DNA from: JAGVSZ01 sp035456405
GTDB taxonomy: Bacteria > Pseudomonadota > Gammaproteobacteria > Burkholderiales > SG8-39
Direction: 5' to 3'
Length of the DNA: 64,000 nucleotides
Assembly: GCA_035456405.1 (NCBI GenBank)
Contig: DATIDG010000089.1
Coordinates: forward strand, 1 to 64,000
Part shown: in pieces, positions 33,746 to 40,962 of the stretch
Position numbering within the stretch: the stretch's first letter is position 1
Layout: each line of letters opens with the position of its first letter
The notes under the pieces: generated by a model
The model's database searches: none
The model's input: the letters and a program-made list of their open reading frames with translations, nothing else
What the model was told of the DNA's origin: nothing
Position numbers and translations under genes: made by a program

Positions 33746-34021
33746 ATGGGGGACGACGAGCCCTTCGGGTGGGATGCACCGCTGGAACGAACCGCTGCAC
33801 ACGCGCGCCACGCGGCGACGGTCGCACGACTGCTTGCGCGCCGGCCGCCCATGTGCCCGCTGGTGCGGGCCGCGTTCGAGCGTGTCCTGCTGAACACTCT
33901 CGGGGCGTGGTCGCGCGGGCGGCAGCGACCCGTAAGGCCGGGGACGCCGACGCGACGAATGCTCGAGCCCGTGCTCCAGACGGCTCACGTCCTTCAACCA
34001 CGGAAAGGAGAATCAAGATGA
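33746..34021 (+). CDS. Basic small protein of unknown function coupled to the EF-hand gene
   Basis: A possible 91-residue product. Support: AAAGGAGGCGATG precedes the ATG at 33746, and the stop overlaps the next gene's start (ATGA at 34018-34021). The product begins acidic (Met-Gly-Asp-Asp-Glu) and is otherwise rich in Arg, Ala and Pro, with no signal peptide, membrane segment or known motif. It may be a leader peptide that couples ribosomes to the EF-hand gene, or a chance frame. Confidence 0.4.
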   Translation: MGDDEPFGWDAPLERTAAHARHAATVARLLARRPPMCPLVRAAFERVLLNTLGAWSRGRQRPVRPGTPTRRMLEPVLQTAHVLQPRKGESR

Positions 34022-34281
34022 AACTCTCGAAAATCGCCGCTGCCGTCGCCATGGGGCTCGCCCTCGGGTTCGGCCAGGTCGCGGTCGCCCAGAAGACCAT
34101 GGACAACGTGATGAAGCTCGACACCGACAAGGACGGGATGATTTCCAAGTCCGAAGCCATGCGGATGTTCGAGACGAAGTTCGATGCGATGATGAAGCAG
34201 AAAGGCGTCCAGAAGCTCAGCGCGAAGGATGTCCAGGCGATCATCGACGACATCGCGAAGAACTACGGCACGGCGCAGTAA
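34018..34281 (+). CDS. Secreted single-EF-hand protein
   Basis: An 87-residue exported protein. The signal peptide ends near residue 25 (Ala-Val-Ala-Gln). One canonical calcium loop is present: Asp35-Thr-Asp37-Lys-Asp39-Gly-Met-Ile-Ser-Lys-Ser-Glu46, with all the coordinating positions filled. The rest is helical and Lys-rich. It presumably binds Ca2+ in the periplasm. GGAAAGGAG precedes the ATG. Confidence 0.8.
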   Translation: MKLSKIAAAVAMGLALGFGQVAVAQKTMDNVMKLDTDKDGMISKSEAMRMFETKFDAMMKQKGVQKLSAKDVQAIIDDIAKNYGTAQ

Positions 34282-34385
34282 GCCAGCGCTTGCCTTGCGC
34301 GCGGCGTCGCGCGCACCTGCGGGACCGGGGAGCTCGACTCCGCCGGCCCGTTTTCCCTTCCGTCGCCGGGCAGGGGCGGCGCCAG

Positions 34386-34414
34386 TTGACCCTCCCTGAC
34401 CCTTTCTCTACCAT
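34386..34414 (+). promoter_or_regulatory. Sigma-70-like promoter of the liv operon
   Basis: TTGACC (34386-34391) and TACCAT (34409-34414) are separated by exactly 17 bases, a close match to the vegetative consensus. The predicted RNA start near 34421 leaves a leader of about 65 bases before livK. Confidence 0.65.
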
Positions 34415-34487
34415 CCTCGCGGCACCAGTAGAGGACGGCCCCGGGCGTCGCCCGGAGGCCGACGTCGTAACGAGGAGGAGGAGTCCC

Positions 34488-35747
34488 ATGCTCGCGCGCA
34501 GCTTTCGCTCGCTCGCCGTCGTCGCACTCGCGTTCTCGGCCGCCCTGCCGGCCGCCGCCCAGGAAGTCCTGCGCATCGCCTACGTCGACCCCCTGTCCGG
34601 CCCCTTCGCCAACGTGGGCGAGGCCGGTCTTAAGCACTTCCAGTTCATGGCCGACGAGCTGAACCGCCGCAACGCCGCGCCGGGCGTGAAGTTCGAGGTC
34701 GTCGGCTTCGACAACAAGGTGAGCCCCCAGGAGACGCTGAACGTATTCAAGCAGATTGTCGACCGGGGCATCCGCTACGTGACGCAGGGCAACAGCTCGG
34801 CGGTCGCGGTCGCGCTCTCGGACGCGGTGCAGAAGCACAACGAGCGCAATCCCGGCAAGGAGATCATGTATCTGAACTACGCGGCGGTCGACCCGGACCT
34901 GACCAACTCGAAGTGCCACTTCTTCCACTTCCGCTTCGACGCCAACAGCGACATGAAGATGGAAGCGCTCACCACGGAGCTCGCGAAGAACCAGAAGATC
35001 AAGAAGGTCTACCTGATCAACCAGAACTACTCGTTCGGCCAGGCGGTGACGCGCGCGGCGAAGGTCGACCTCAAGCGCAAGCGCCCCGACATCGAGATCG
35101 TCGGCGACGACCTGCATCCGCTCGGCCAGGTGAAGGACTTCGCGCCCTACGTCGCGAAGATCAAGGCCGCGGGCGCCGACACCGTCATCACCGGCAACTG
35201 GGGCAACGACATGTCGCTGCTCGTGAAGGCGGCGAAGGACGCCGGGCTCAATGTGACCTTCTACACCTACTACGCGGGCTTCGCGGGCGTGCCGACCGCG
35301 GTGGGCGAAGCCGGCGTCGACCGGGTGAAGCAGATCACCGAGTGGCACACGAACGTCCCGTCCAAAGAGCTCGAGCGCGTCAACGCCGAGTTCAAGAAGA
35401 AGTACAACCTCGACTGGTGGTTCCTGCGCGTGCACACGCAGATGAACATGCTCGCCGAGGCCGTGAAGCGCGCGAAGTCGATCGACCCGGTGAAGGTCGC
35501 GCAGCAGCTCTCGGGGATGAAGTACATGACCGAGTTCGGCGAGGTCGAGATGCGCGCCACCGACCACCAGATGATTCAGCCGCTATTCATCTCGACGTTT
35601 GTGCGTTCTGCCGCGAAGGGCGGCCCGAAGGACGTCAGGTACGACGTGGAGAACACCGGCTACGCGTTCAAGACCGACGTGCGCATCGAGCCGTACGTTT
35701 CGGCCCAGCCGACCTCCTGCCAAATGAAGAAGCCAGTCGGCCAGTAG
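34488..35747 (+). CDS. livK: Branched-chain amino acid-type ABC transporter binding protein
   Basis: A 419-residue periplasmic binding protein of the LivK class. A signal peptide (about 1-24) is followed by Ile-Ala-Tyr-Val-Asp-Pro-Leu-Ser-Gly-Pro-Phe-Ala-Asn-Val-Gly, the usual ligand-loop start, and by Tyr-Ser-Phe-Gly-Gln in the second lobe. It feeds the LivHMGF complex that follows. The exact ligand is uncertain: this subgroup transports amino acids, amides, urea-like or aromatic acids. GGAGGAGGAG lies before the ATG. Confidence 0.9.
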   Translation: MLARSFRSLAVVALAFSAALPAAAQEVLRIAYVDPLSGPFANVGEAGLKHFQFMADELNRRNAAPGVKFEVVGFDNKVSPQETLNVFKQIVDRGIRYVTQGNSSAVAVALSDAVQKHNERNPGKEIMYLNYAAVDPDLTNSKCHFFHFRFDANSDMKMEALTTELAKNQKIKKVYLINQNYSFGQAVTRAAKVDLKRKRPDIEIVGDDLHPLGQVKDFAPYVAKIKAAGADTVITGNWGNDMSLLVKAAKDAGLNVTFYTYYAGFAGVPTAVGEAGVDRVKQITEWHTNVPSKELERVNAEFKKKYNLDWWFLRVHTQMNMLAEAVKRAKSIDPVKVAQQLSGMKYMTEFGEVEMRATDHQMIQPLFISTFVRSAAKGGPKDVRYDVENTGYAFKTDVRIEPYVSAQPTSCQMKKPVGQ

Positions 35748-35815
35748 ACAGCGCCGCGGCGGCACAGCAGCCGCAAGGGCGGCTCCCGGCCGCCCTCTTC
35801 GTTTTCGGCCCAGCC

Positions 35816-36763
35816 ATGGAATTCCTGGTCATCCAGACCCTCAACGGCCTGAGCTACGGGCTATTGCTCTTCCTGCTGTCGGCCGGCCTCACCTTGATCT
35901 TTTCCATGATGGGCGTCCTCAACTTCGCCCACGCGAGCTTCTACATGGTGGGCGCGTACTTCGGCTACCAGATCTCCCACTGGGTGGGCTTCTGGCCGGC
36001 GCTGATCGTCGCGCCGTTCGCGGTCGGCGCGATCGGGGCGCTCGTGGAGCGCTACGGCCTGCGCCAGGTGCACAAGCACGGCCACGTCGCCGAGCTGCTG
36101 TTCACGTTCGGGCTCGCCTACATCATCGAGGAGGCGGTCCACCTGGTGTGGGGGCGCGCCGCGGTCGAGTACGCGGTGCCGGGGTCGCTCGACGGGCCCC
36201 TCTTCAACGTGTTCGGCTCGAGCTTCCCCATCTACCGCGGCTTTATGGCGGCGGTGGCGATCGCGATGCTCGCAGCGATCTACATCGGGCTCACACGCAC
36301 GCGCGTCGGATTGGTGATCCAGGCGGCCCTCACGCACCCGCAGACGGTCGAGGCACTCGGGCACAACGTGCCGCGCGTGTTCATGCTGACGTTCGGCGGC
36401 GGGTCCGCGCTTGCGGCGCTTGCCGGCGCGGTCGGCGGGCCGGCATTCGTGACTGACCCGGGCATGGCGGCGGCAATCGGCCCGATCGTGTTCGTGATCG
36501 TCGTGGTGGGCGGGATGGGCTCGCTCGCGGGCGCGTTTCTCGCGAGCCTCCTGATCGGGCTGCTGCAGACCTTCTCCGTATCGCTCAACTGGTCGCTCGG
36601 CGGCCTGCTGAAACCGCTAGGCGTCGCGGCCTCCGACGGGACGTTCCTTGCCGAGGTGCTGAACCTCACGCTCGCTCAGGCGGCGCCGATGCTGCCCTAT
36701 CTCATCATGGTGCTGATGCTGATCGTACGGCCGCGGGGGCTGATGGGGACGCGGGAAACCTAG
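35816..36763 (+). CDS. livH: Branched-chain amino acid ABC transporter permease LivH
   Basis: A 315-residue membrane protein with about eight helices. Asn-Gly-Leu-Ser-Tyr-Gly, Asn-Phe-Ala-His-Ala-Ser-Phe-Tyr-Met-Val-Gly-Ala-Tyr and the Gly-Gly-Met-Gly-Ser-Leu-Ala-Gly-Ala loop that contacts the ATPase are LivH features. It is the second gene of the operon; an inverted repeat separates it from livM. Confidence 0.92.
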   Translation: MEFLVIQTLNGLSYGLLLFLLSAGLTLIFSMMGVLNFAHASFYMVGAYFGYQISHWVGFWPALIVAPFAVGAIGALVERYGLRQVHKHGHVAELLFTFGLAYIIEEAVHLVWGRAAVEYAVPGSLDGPLFNVFGSSFPIYRGFMAAVAIAMLAAIYIGLTRTRVGLVIQAALTHPQTVEALGHNVPRVFMLTFGGGSALAALAGAVGGPAFVTDPGMAAAIGPIVFVIVVVGGMGSLAGAFLASLLIGLLQTFSVSLNWSLGGLLKPLGVAASDGTFLAEVLNLTLAQAAPMLPYLIMVLMLIVRPRGLMGTRET

Positions 36764-36770
36764 AAGAAGC

Positions 36771-36878
36771 GGCCACAGAGATCACAGAGAGCACGGAGGA
36801 AACAGAGAAAGACATGATTCATCCGGTCTTCGACGTCCTCCTCTTTGAACCCTGTGTCTCTCTGTGTCCTCTGCGACC
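36771..36878. repeat. Large imperfect inverted repeat between livH and livM
   Basis: The left arm (about 36771-36813) is built of cacagaga/cacggagg units and the right arm (about 36836-36878) is its imperfect complement (ctctgtgtcctctgcg). Over about 43 bases roughly 30 pairs can form, with a 20-base centre. Base composition (A/G-rich) is unlike the flanking coding DNA. This resembles the dispersed 'ccacagagg...cacagag' intergenic elements seen in many environmental proteobacterial genomes. Confidence 0.7.
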
Positions 36879-36889
36879 CTGACTTCGTC

Positions 36890-38173
36890 GTGTCTACCCT
36901 GAAATTCAAACCGATCAACGCCGTCCGCTGGTTCATCTGGGGGACGCTCGCGCTCGTGCTCGCCGTCCTGCCGCTCGTCTTCCGCGAGGGATTCGCGCTC
37001 ACGCTCATGAGCCAGATGGGCATCATGATCATCTTCGCCCTGTCCTACAACATGCTGCTCGGACAGACGGGGCTGCTTTCGTTCGGGCACGCGGTCTACA
37101 TGGGGCTCGGCGCGTACTTCGCGATCCACGCGCTCAATCTGATCGGCCAGGGCAAGCTCGCGCTTCCGGTCACGCTGCTGCCGCTCGTCGGCGGGTTCTT
37201 CGCTGCGCTGTTTGGCGCGCTCATCGGCTGGGTGACGACGCGCAAGGCGGGCGTCGCTTTCGCCATGATCTCGCTCGGCATCGGCGAGATGGTGCACGCG
37301 ATGTCGCTCATGTTCCCGGCCTTCTTCGGCGGCGAGGGCGGCGTCAACGGCAACCGGATGGCCGGCCAGGCGGTGCTCGGGATCACCTATGGACCGGCGA
37401 TCCAGGTCTACTACCTGATCGCGTTCTGGACCTTCCTCAGCATGGCCGCGATGTTCGCGCTCACGCAGACGCCGCTCGGCCGTATCGCCAACGCGGTGCG
37501 CGACAACGAGGAGCGCGCGGAGTTCATCGGCTACAGCACCGAGCGCGTCCGGCTGCTGATGTTCGTGCTGTCGGCTTTCTTCGCCGGCATCGCCGGCGGG
37601 CTCGCCGCGATCAACTACGAGATCGTCACTGCGGAAACCGTATCGACGCTGCGCTCCGGCGCCGTGCTGCTTGCGGCGTACATCGGCGGCGTCGCGTTCT
37701 TCTTCGGCCCCGTGATCGGCGGGGTGATCTTCACGTTCTTCCAGACGGCACTGTCCGGGATAACCAAGGCATGGCTCCTCTACCTCGGGCTCTTCTTCAT
37801 CGCGATCGTGATGTTCGCGCCCGGCGGCATCGCCATGATCCTCATGCAGAACCTCCGGGTGTGGAAGTTCGGGCTGCTCGGACGGCTCCTGCCCCGCTAC
37901 GGCTGGGCGCTCGCTGCGGGGCTCGTCGCGCTCGCGGGGTTCTGCGGGATCGTGGAGATGATCTATCACGTGAGCGCGGCGGGCGCAGCCGCCGAGTTGA
38001 ACCTGGGTGGCGTCTCGGTGACGCCGGCCGGCGTCGCCCCGTGGCTCGCGTGCGGCACGCTCCTCTCCGCCGGCGGCAGCCTGTACTTCGTGGCGTGGCG
38101 GCGTGTGCGCACTGAGTGGGACGAGGTGCAGCGCGAGATCGAGGCGAAGATCGCGATGCTGGGGGCCGCATGA
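36890..38173 (+). CDS. livM: Branched-chain amino acid ABC transporter permease LivM
   Basis: A 427-residue membrane protein. The core shows Ser-Tyr-Asn-Met-Leu-Leu-Gly-Gln-Thr-Gly-Leu-Leu-Ser-Phe-Gly-His-Ala, the LivM signature, and Arg-Asp-Asn-Glu-Glu-Arg-Ala-Glu-Phe-x-Gly-Tyr near the ATPase contact. A C-terminal extension of about 80 residues with two further hydrophobic segments follows the standard domain. I set the start at a GTG at 36890; an upstream in-frame ATG lies within the inverted repeat and would add 15 unlike residues. Confidence 0.9.
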   Translation: MSTLKFKPINAVRWFIWGTLALVLAVLPLVFREGFALTLMSQMGIMIIFALSYNMLLGQTGLLSFGHAVYMGLGAYFAIHALNLIGQGKLALPVTLLPLVGGFFAALFGALIGWVTTRKAGVAFAMISLGIGEMVHAMSLMFPAFFGGEGGVNGNRMAGQAVLGITYGPAIQVYYLIAFWTFLSMAAMFALTQTPLGRIANAVRDNEERAEFIGYSTERVRLLMFVLSAFFAGIAGGLAAINYEIVTAETVSTLRSGAVLLAAYIGGVAFFFGPVIGGVIFTFFQTALSGITKAWLLYLGLFFIAIVMFAPGGIAMILMQNLRVWKFGLLGRLLPRYGWALAAGLVALAGFCGIVEMIYHVSAAGAAAELNLGGVSVTPAGVAPWLACGTLLSAGGSLYFVAWRRVRTEWDEVQREIEAKIAMLGAA

Positions 38174-38430
38174 GCCCCCAGGCAGGGGCCGCCGCAGGGC
38201 GGAAGAGGGGCAGCACAGGCTGGGGATCTGACCCCGAAGGCGGCCGTGAGCGGCCGGCGGCCCCCTGCGTCCGATCTCGGGTCGCATCCCCGTTCTGCGA
38301 ACGGGGCCCCTGCTCCGCCTCGCCGGCCGCGCCACGCTTGCGCGGCGAGGATGCGAGCAAGGGGAATGCGGCTAGCGTCCGACGCCGCAAAACGACAGCG
38401 TGCGTTTGCCTTACGGAGGCGGCGGGATGA
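38170..38430 (+). CDS. Doubtful 86-residue frame linking livM and livG
   Basis: A frame that starts with an ATG overlapping the livM stop (ATGA) and stops with a TGA overlapping the livG start (ATGA). The product would be Arg/Ala/Gly/Pro-rich without a recognisable motif. It contains a perfect 8-bp hairpin (CCCCGTTC-TGC-GAACGGGG, 38288-38306). More likely it is an untranslated or merely ribosome-coupling spacer than a functional protein. Confidence 0.2.
   Translation: MSPQAGAAAGRKRGSTGWGSDPEGGRERPAAPCVRSRVASPFCERGPCSASPAAPRLRGEDASKGNAASVRRRKTTACVCLTEAAG
38288..38306 (+). other. Perfect hairpin in the livM-livG spacer
   Basis: An 8-bp perfect stem with a TGC loop, without a following T run. 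It could stabilise the upstream mRNA or attenuate expression of the ATPase genes relative to the permeases. Confidence 0.4.
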
Positions 38431-39179
38431 CTACGCCCGCTCTCGAGCTGCAGCGCGTCCGCAAGAGCTTCGGCAAAACCGAGGTCATATGCGGCGTCGA
38501 TCTCGCGGTCGCGCAAGGCGAGCGTCACGCGATCATCGGCCCGAACGGCGCCGGCAAGTCGACTCTCTTCAATCTCGCGAGCGGCCGGTTCCCGGTCTCG
38601 GACGGCCGCGTCCTGCTCAATGGCGCGGACGTCACCCGCCTCCACCCGCACCAGATCAACCGTCGGGGGCTTTCCCGCAGCTTCCAGGTCACGAACATCT
38701 TCCAGAACCTGTCGGTGTTCGAAAACCTGCGCTGCGCGGTGCTGTGGTCGCTCGGCTACCGCTACGCGTTCTGGCGAGCGCTGAGCACGGCCGCCGACGC
38801 CACCGAGCGCGCGGAGGAAGTGATGGAGCGGATCGGCCTCGTGCGTCGCCGCAACACGTTCGCGGGCGTGCTCTCCTATGCCGAGCAGCGCGCGCTCGAG
38901 ATCGGCGTCACGATCGCCGGCGGCGCGGAGGTGATCCTGCTCGACGAGCCGACCGCGGGTATGAACCGCTCCGAGACGGCTGCGGCCGTGGCGCTCATTC
39001 GCAGGGTGACCGAGGGCAAGACGCTGGTGATGGTCGAGCACGACATGGGCGTCGTGTTCGACCTCGCCGACCGGGTCTCGGTGCTCGTCTACGGCGAGAT
39101 CATCGCGAGCGACGCGCCGGCGGCGATTCGCGCGAACGCGCAGGTACAGGAGGCGTACCTGGGGACCGCCCATGCTTGA
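38427..39179 (+). CDS. livG: Branched-chain amino acid ABC transporter ATPase LivG
   Basis: A 250-residue ABC ATPase. Walker A is Gly-Pro-Asn-Gly-Ala-Gly-Lys-Ser-Thr, the signature is Leu-Ser-Tyr-Ala-Glu-Gln-Arg (Ala for the common Gly), and Walker B Val-Ile-Leu-Leu-Asp-Glu-Pro-Thr-Ala-Gly-Met-Asn. Phe-Gln-Val-Thr-Asn-Ile-Phe and Val-Glu-His-Asp-Met identify LivG rather than LivF. A GGAGG site precedes the ATG at 38427. It overlaps livF by 8 bases. Confidence 0.92.
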   Translation: MTTPALELQRVRKSFGKTEVICGVDLAVAQGERHAIIGPNGAGKSTLFNLASGRFPVSDGRVLLNGADVTRLHPHQINRRGLSRSFQVTNIFQNLSVFENLRCAVLWSLGYRYAFWRALSTAADATERAEEVMERIGLVRRRNTFAGVLSYAEQRALEIGVTIAGGAEVILLDEPTAGMNRSETAAAVALIRRVTEGKTLVMVEHDMGVVFDLADRVSVLVYGEIIASDAPAAIRANAQVQEAYLGTAHA

Positions 39180-39867
39180 GGTGCGCGACCTCCACGCCTA
39201 CTACGGCAAGAGCCACATCCTCCACGGCGTGCATCTCGACGTCGGCGCCGGCGAGTGCGTGAGCCTGATCGGCCGCAACGGCGTGGGCCGCTCCACCACC
39301 ATCAAGGCGATCATGGGCATGGTCGACGCCGAGGGCTCGGTGCGCTTCAAGGACGCGGAGATCCTCGGGCTCGAGACGTACCGGATCGCGCACAAGGGCC
39401 TCGGCTACGTGCCGGAGAATCGCGACATCTTCCCGACGCTCACCGTGCGCCAGAACCTCGAGCTCGGCATGAAGGCGAGGGGCGTGACCGGCCGCTGGTC
39501 GGTGGACGACATGTTCCGGCTCTTCCCGCGCATCGCCGCGCGCGCCGACACGCAGGCCGGCGTGCTGTCGGGCGGCGAGCAGCAGATGCTCACCCTGGCG
39601 CGCACGCTGATGGGCGATCCGGACCTCGTGATGATCGACGAGCCGACCGAAGGCCTGGCGCCGAAGATCGTCGAGCTCGTGGCCGACCTCTTCCGCGAGA
39701 TCAAGCGGCGCGGCGTCGCGATCCTGCTCGTCGAGCAGAAGCTCGCGATCGCGCTCGACCTTTCCGAGCGCCTCTATGTCATGGGCCACGGGCAGATCGT
39801 GTTCGAGGGGACGCCGGCGGAGCTGCGCGGCAATGCGCTGATCCGGCGGGAGTGGCTGGAGGTCTGA
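39172..39867 (+). CDS. livF: Branched-chain amino acid ABC transporter ATPase LivF
   Basis: A 231-residue ABC ATPase. Signature Leu-Ser-Gly-Gly-Glu-Gln-Gln and Walker B Leu-Val-Met-Ile-Asp-Glu-Pro-Thr-Glu-Gly-Leu are standard. Walker A, however, reads Gly-Arg-Asn-Gly-Val-Gly-Arg40-Ser-Thr, with arginine (codon CGC) instead of the ATP-binding lysine. The partner LivG keeps its lysine. The transporter may rely more on one ATP site, or Arg may suffice in this subgroup. Confidence 0.9.
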   Translation: MLEVRDLHAYYGKSHILHGVHLDVGAGECVSLIGRNGVGRSTTIKAIMGMVDAEGSVRFKDAEILGLETYRIAHKGLGYVPENRDIFPTLTVRQNLELGMKARGVTGRWSVDDMFRLFPRIAARADTQAGVLSGGEQQMLTLARTLMGDPDLVMIDEPTEGLAPKIVELVADLFREIKRRGVAILLVEQKLAIALDLSERLYVMGHGQIVFEGTPAELRGNALIRREWLEV

Positions 39868-39878
39868 GAAAAAGTTTC

Positions 39879-39906
39879 GAACACGCCCGGCGTGCCAGGC
39901 GTGTTC
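39879..39906 (+). terminator. Terminator hairpin after the liv operon
   Basis: GAACACGCC and GGCGTGTTC form a perfect 9-bp stem with a 10-base loop, 11 bases after the livF stop, followed by ATTTC. It also lies near the end of the convergent cytochrome gene and may serve both. Confidence 0.6.
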
Positions 39907-39955
39907 ATTTCGCCAGGTCGATGCGAAGGGCGCCGTGACGCCGCGCTGGCCGCAG

Positions 39956-40378
39956 CTACCTCACCTGGAGTCGATCGAGGTACTCGATCAGGGCGAGGAT
40001 TCGAACCCGCACGTACACCTCAGGGTTGTACGGTACGTCCACGTAGTACGCGCCGGCCTTGGCTTGGTAGTCCATGCCCCAGATCGGCATGTCCCGCGGG
40101 CCGTGCGCCGCCACGTCCTGCCTCCCGTCGATGACTTCGTACACCCGGGAGACCGGGAAGACGCCGTTGTTCTTCTTGGCGAGCTGCGTGATGTCGGCGG
40201 GGCGCTTCATGTAGGTCATGTACGGCCCGTCGCCCTTTCCGGTCTCGCCGTGGCATCCGCCGCAGTTGAAGACGTACTCCCGCTTGCCGATGTCGATTCC
40301 CGCCTGAGCATGGCTCGCTCCGGCGGCGAAGACGACCGCCGTCCCGAGCACCACCGCTCCAACCGTCGAGCGCTTCAT
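39956..40378 (-). CDS. Periplasmic c-type cytochrome
   Basis: A 140-residue exported monohaem cytochrome. The signal peptide ends near residue 25 (Ser-His-Ala-Gln-Ala); the haem site is Cys39-Gly-Gly-Cys42-His43 and Met-Pro-Ile-Trp-Gly-Met offers the axial methionine. An electron carrier for an unidentified dehydrogenase or oxidase; note that the GMC dehydrogenase of the sulfonate operon might need such a carrier but is 28 kb away. GGGAGG precedes the ATG. Confidence 0.87.
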   Translation of the reverse strand: MKRSTVGAVVLGTAVVFAAGASHAQAGIDIGKREYVFNCGGCHGETGKGDGPYMTYMKRPADITQLAKKNNGVFPVSRVYEVIDGRQDVAAHGPRDMPIWGMDYQAKAGAYYVDVPYNPEVYVRVRILALIEYLDRLQVR

Positions 40379-40554
40379 GTCAGTCCTCCCGTTCGGACAC
40401 CATTCAACTCGGAACTCACTCTGCCAGATGCCTGCCCGCGGCTCTTGACCATCGTCAAGTCGCCTGGTCGCAGCGCCGAAGTCCTTCGCAGGCGAAGCAT
40501 GTAGAGGCTGGGGGGGCGCCATGTGCAGTCGAATCGGCAGCCCGAACCCCGGTC

Positions 40555-40602
40555 GCGCGGGAAGGACTACAATTCCCGCGCGTTGCCGCGGGAGGTCCGC
40601 GG
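40555..40602 (+). promoter_or_regulatory. Twin hairpins and -10-like box upstream of the SugE-type gene
   Basis: A 9-bp perfect stem (GCGCGGGAA/TTCCCGCGC, 40555-40581) is followed by a 6-bp perfect stem (CCGCGG/CCGCGG, 40586-40602). TACAAT at 40568-40573 inside the first loop/stem resembles a -10 box. The sequence does not match guanidine riboswitch consensus that I can recognise. If TACAAT is the promoter, only the second hairpin is transcribed. Confidence 0.35.
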
Positions 40603-40624
40603 TGCATTCCGCGAATCCCTCCAC

Positions 40625-40945
40625 ATGCACTGGATCTACCTCTTCCTCGCGGGCGTCCTCGAAATCGTCTGGGCGGTGGGACTCAAGTACACGGACGGTT
40701 TCACCAAACCGGTCCCGAGCCTCATCACCGCGGCGGCCATCGTCGCCAGCATGGTGTTCCTCGCGCTGGCGCTGCGCGCGATTCCCGTCGGGACTGGCTA
40801 CGCGATCTGGACCGGGATCGGCGCGGTCGGGACCGCGATCCTCGGGATCGTCCTCTTCGCCGAGCCCGCGACCGCTGCGCGGCTCGGGTGCATCGGCCTC
40901 ATCGTCGCGGGAATCATCGGTCTCAAGGTCGTGACCCCCAGTTGA
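40625..40945 (+). CDS. sugE: SMR-family exporter, SugE/Gdx type
   Basis: A 106-residue protein with four membrane helices. The helix-1 glutamate (Leu-Glu-Ile-Val-Trp-Ala) and the following Leu-Lys-Tyr-Thr-Asp-Gly-Phe-Thr-Lys-Pro are the SugE/Gdx pattern, which exports guanidinium or quaternary ammonium compounds in exchange for protons. It lies 17 bases before the FadJ-like gene, but a functional link is not evident. Confidence 0.88.
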   Translation: MHWIYLFLAGVLEIVWAVGLKYTDGFTKPVPSLITAAAIVASMVFLALALRAIPVGTGYAIWTGIGAVGTAILGIVLFAEPATAARLGCIGLIVAGIIGLKVVTPS

Positions 40946-40962
40946 CACTCAGTGGAGCAAGC

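Noticed and set aside
36845..36889. Earlier ATG start for livM
   Set aside because: It lies in the inverted repeat and adds Cys-rich residues unlike LivM N-termini.
39985..40010. tRNA-like T-arm (GGTTCGAATCC on the minus strand)
   Set aside because: It lies inside the cytochrome c coding region and the matching acceptor, D and anticodon arms are absent.
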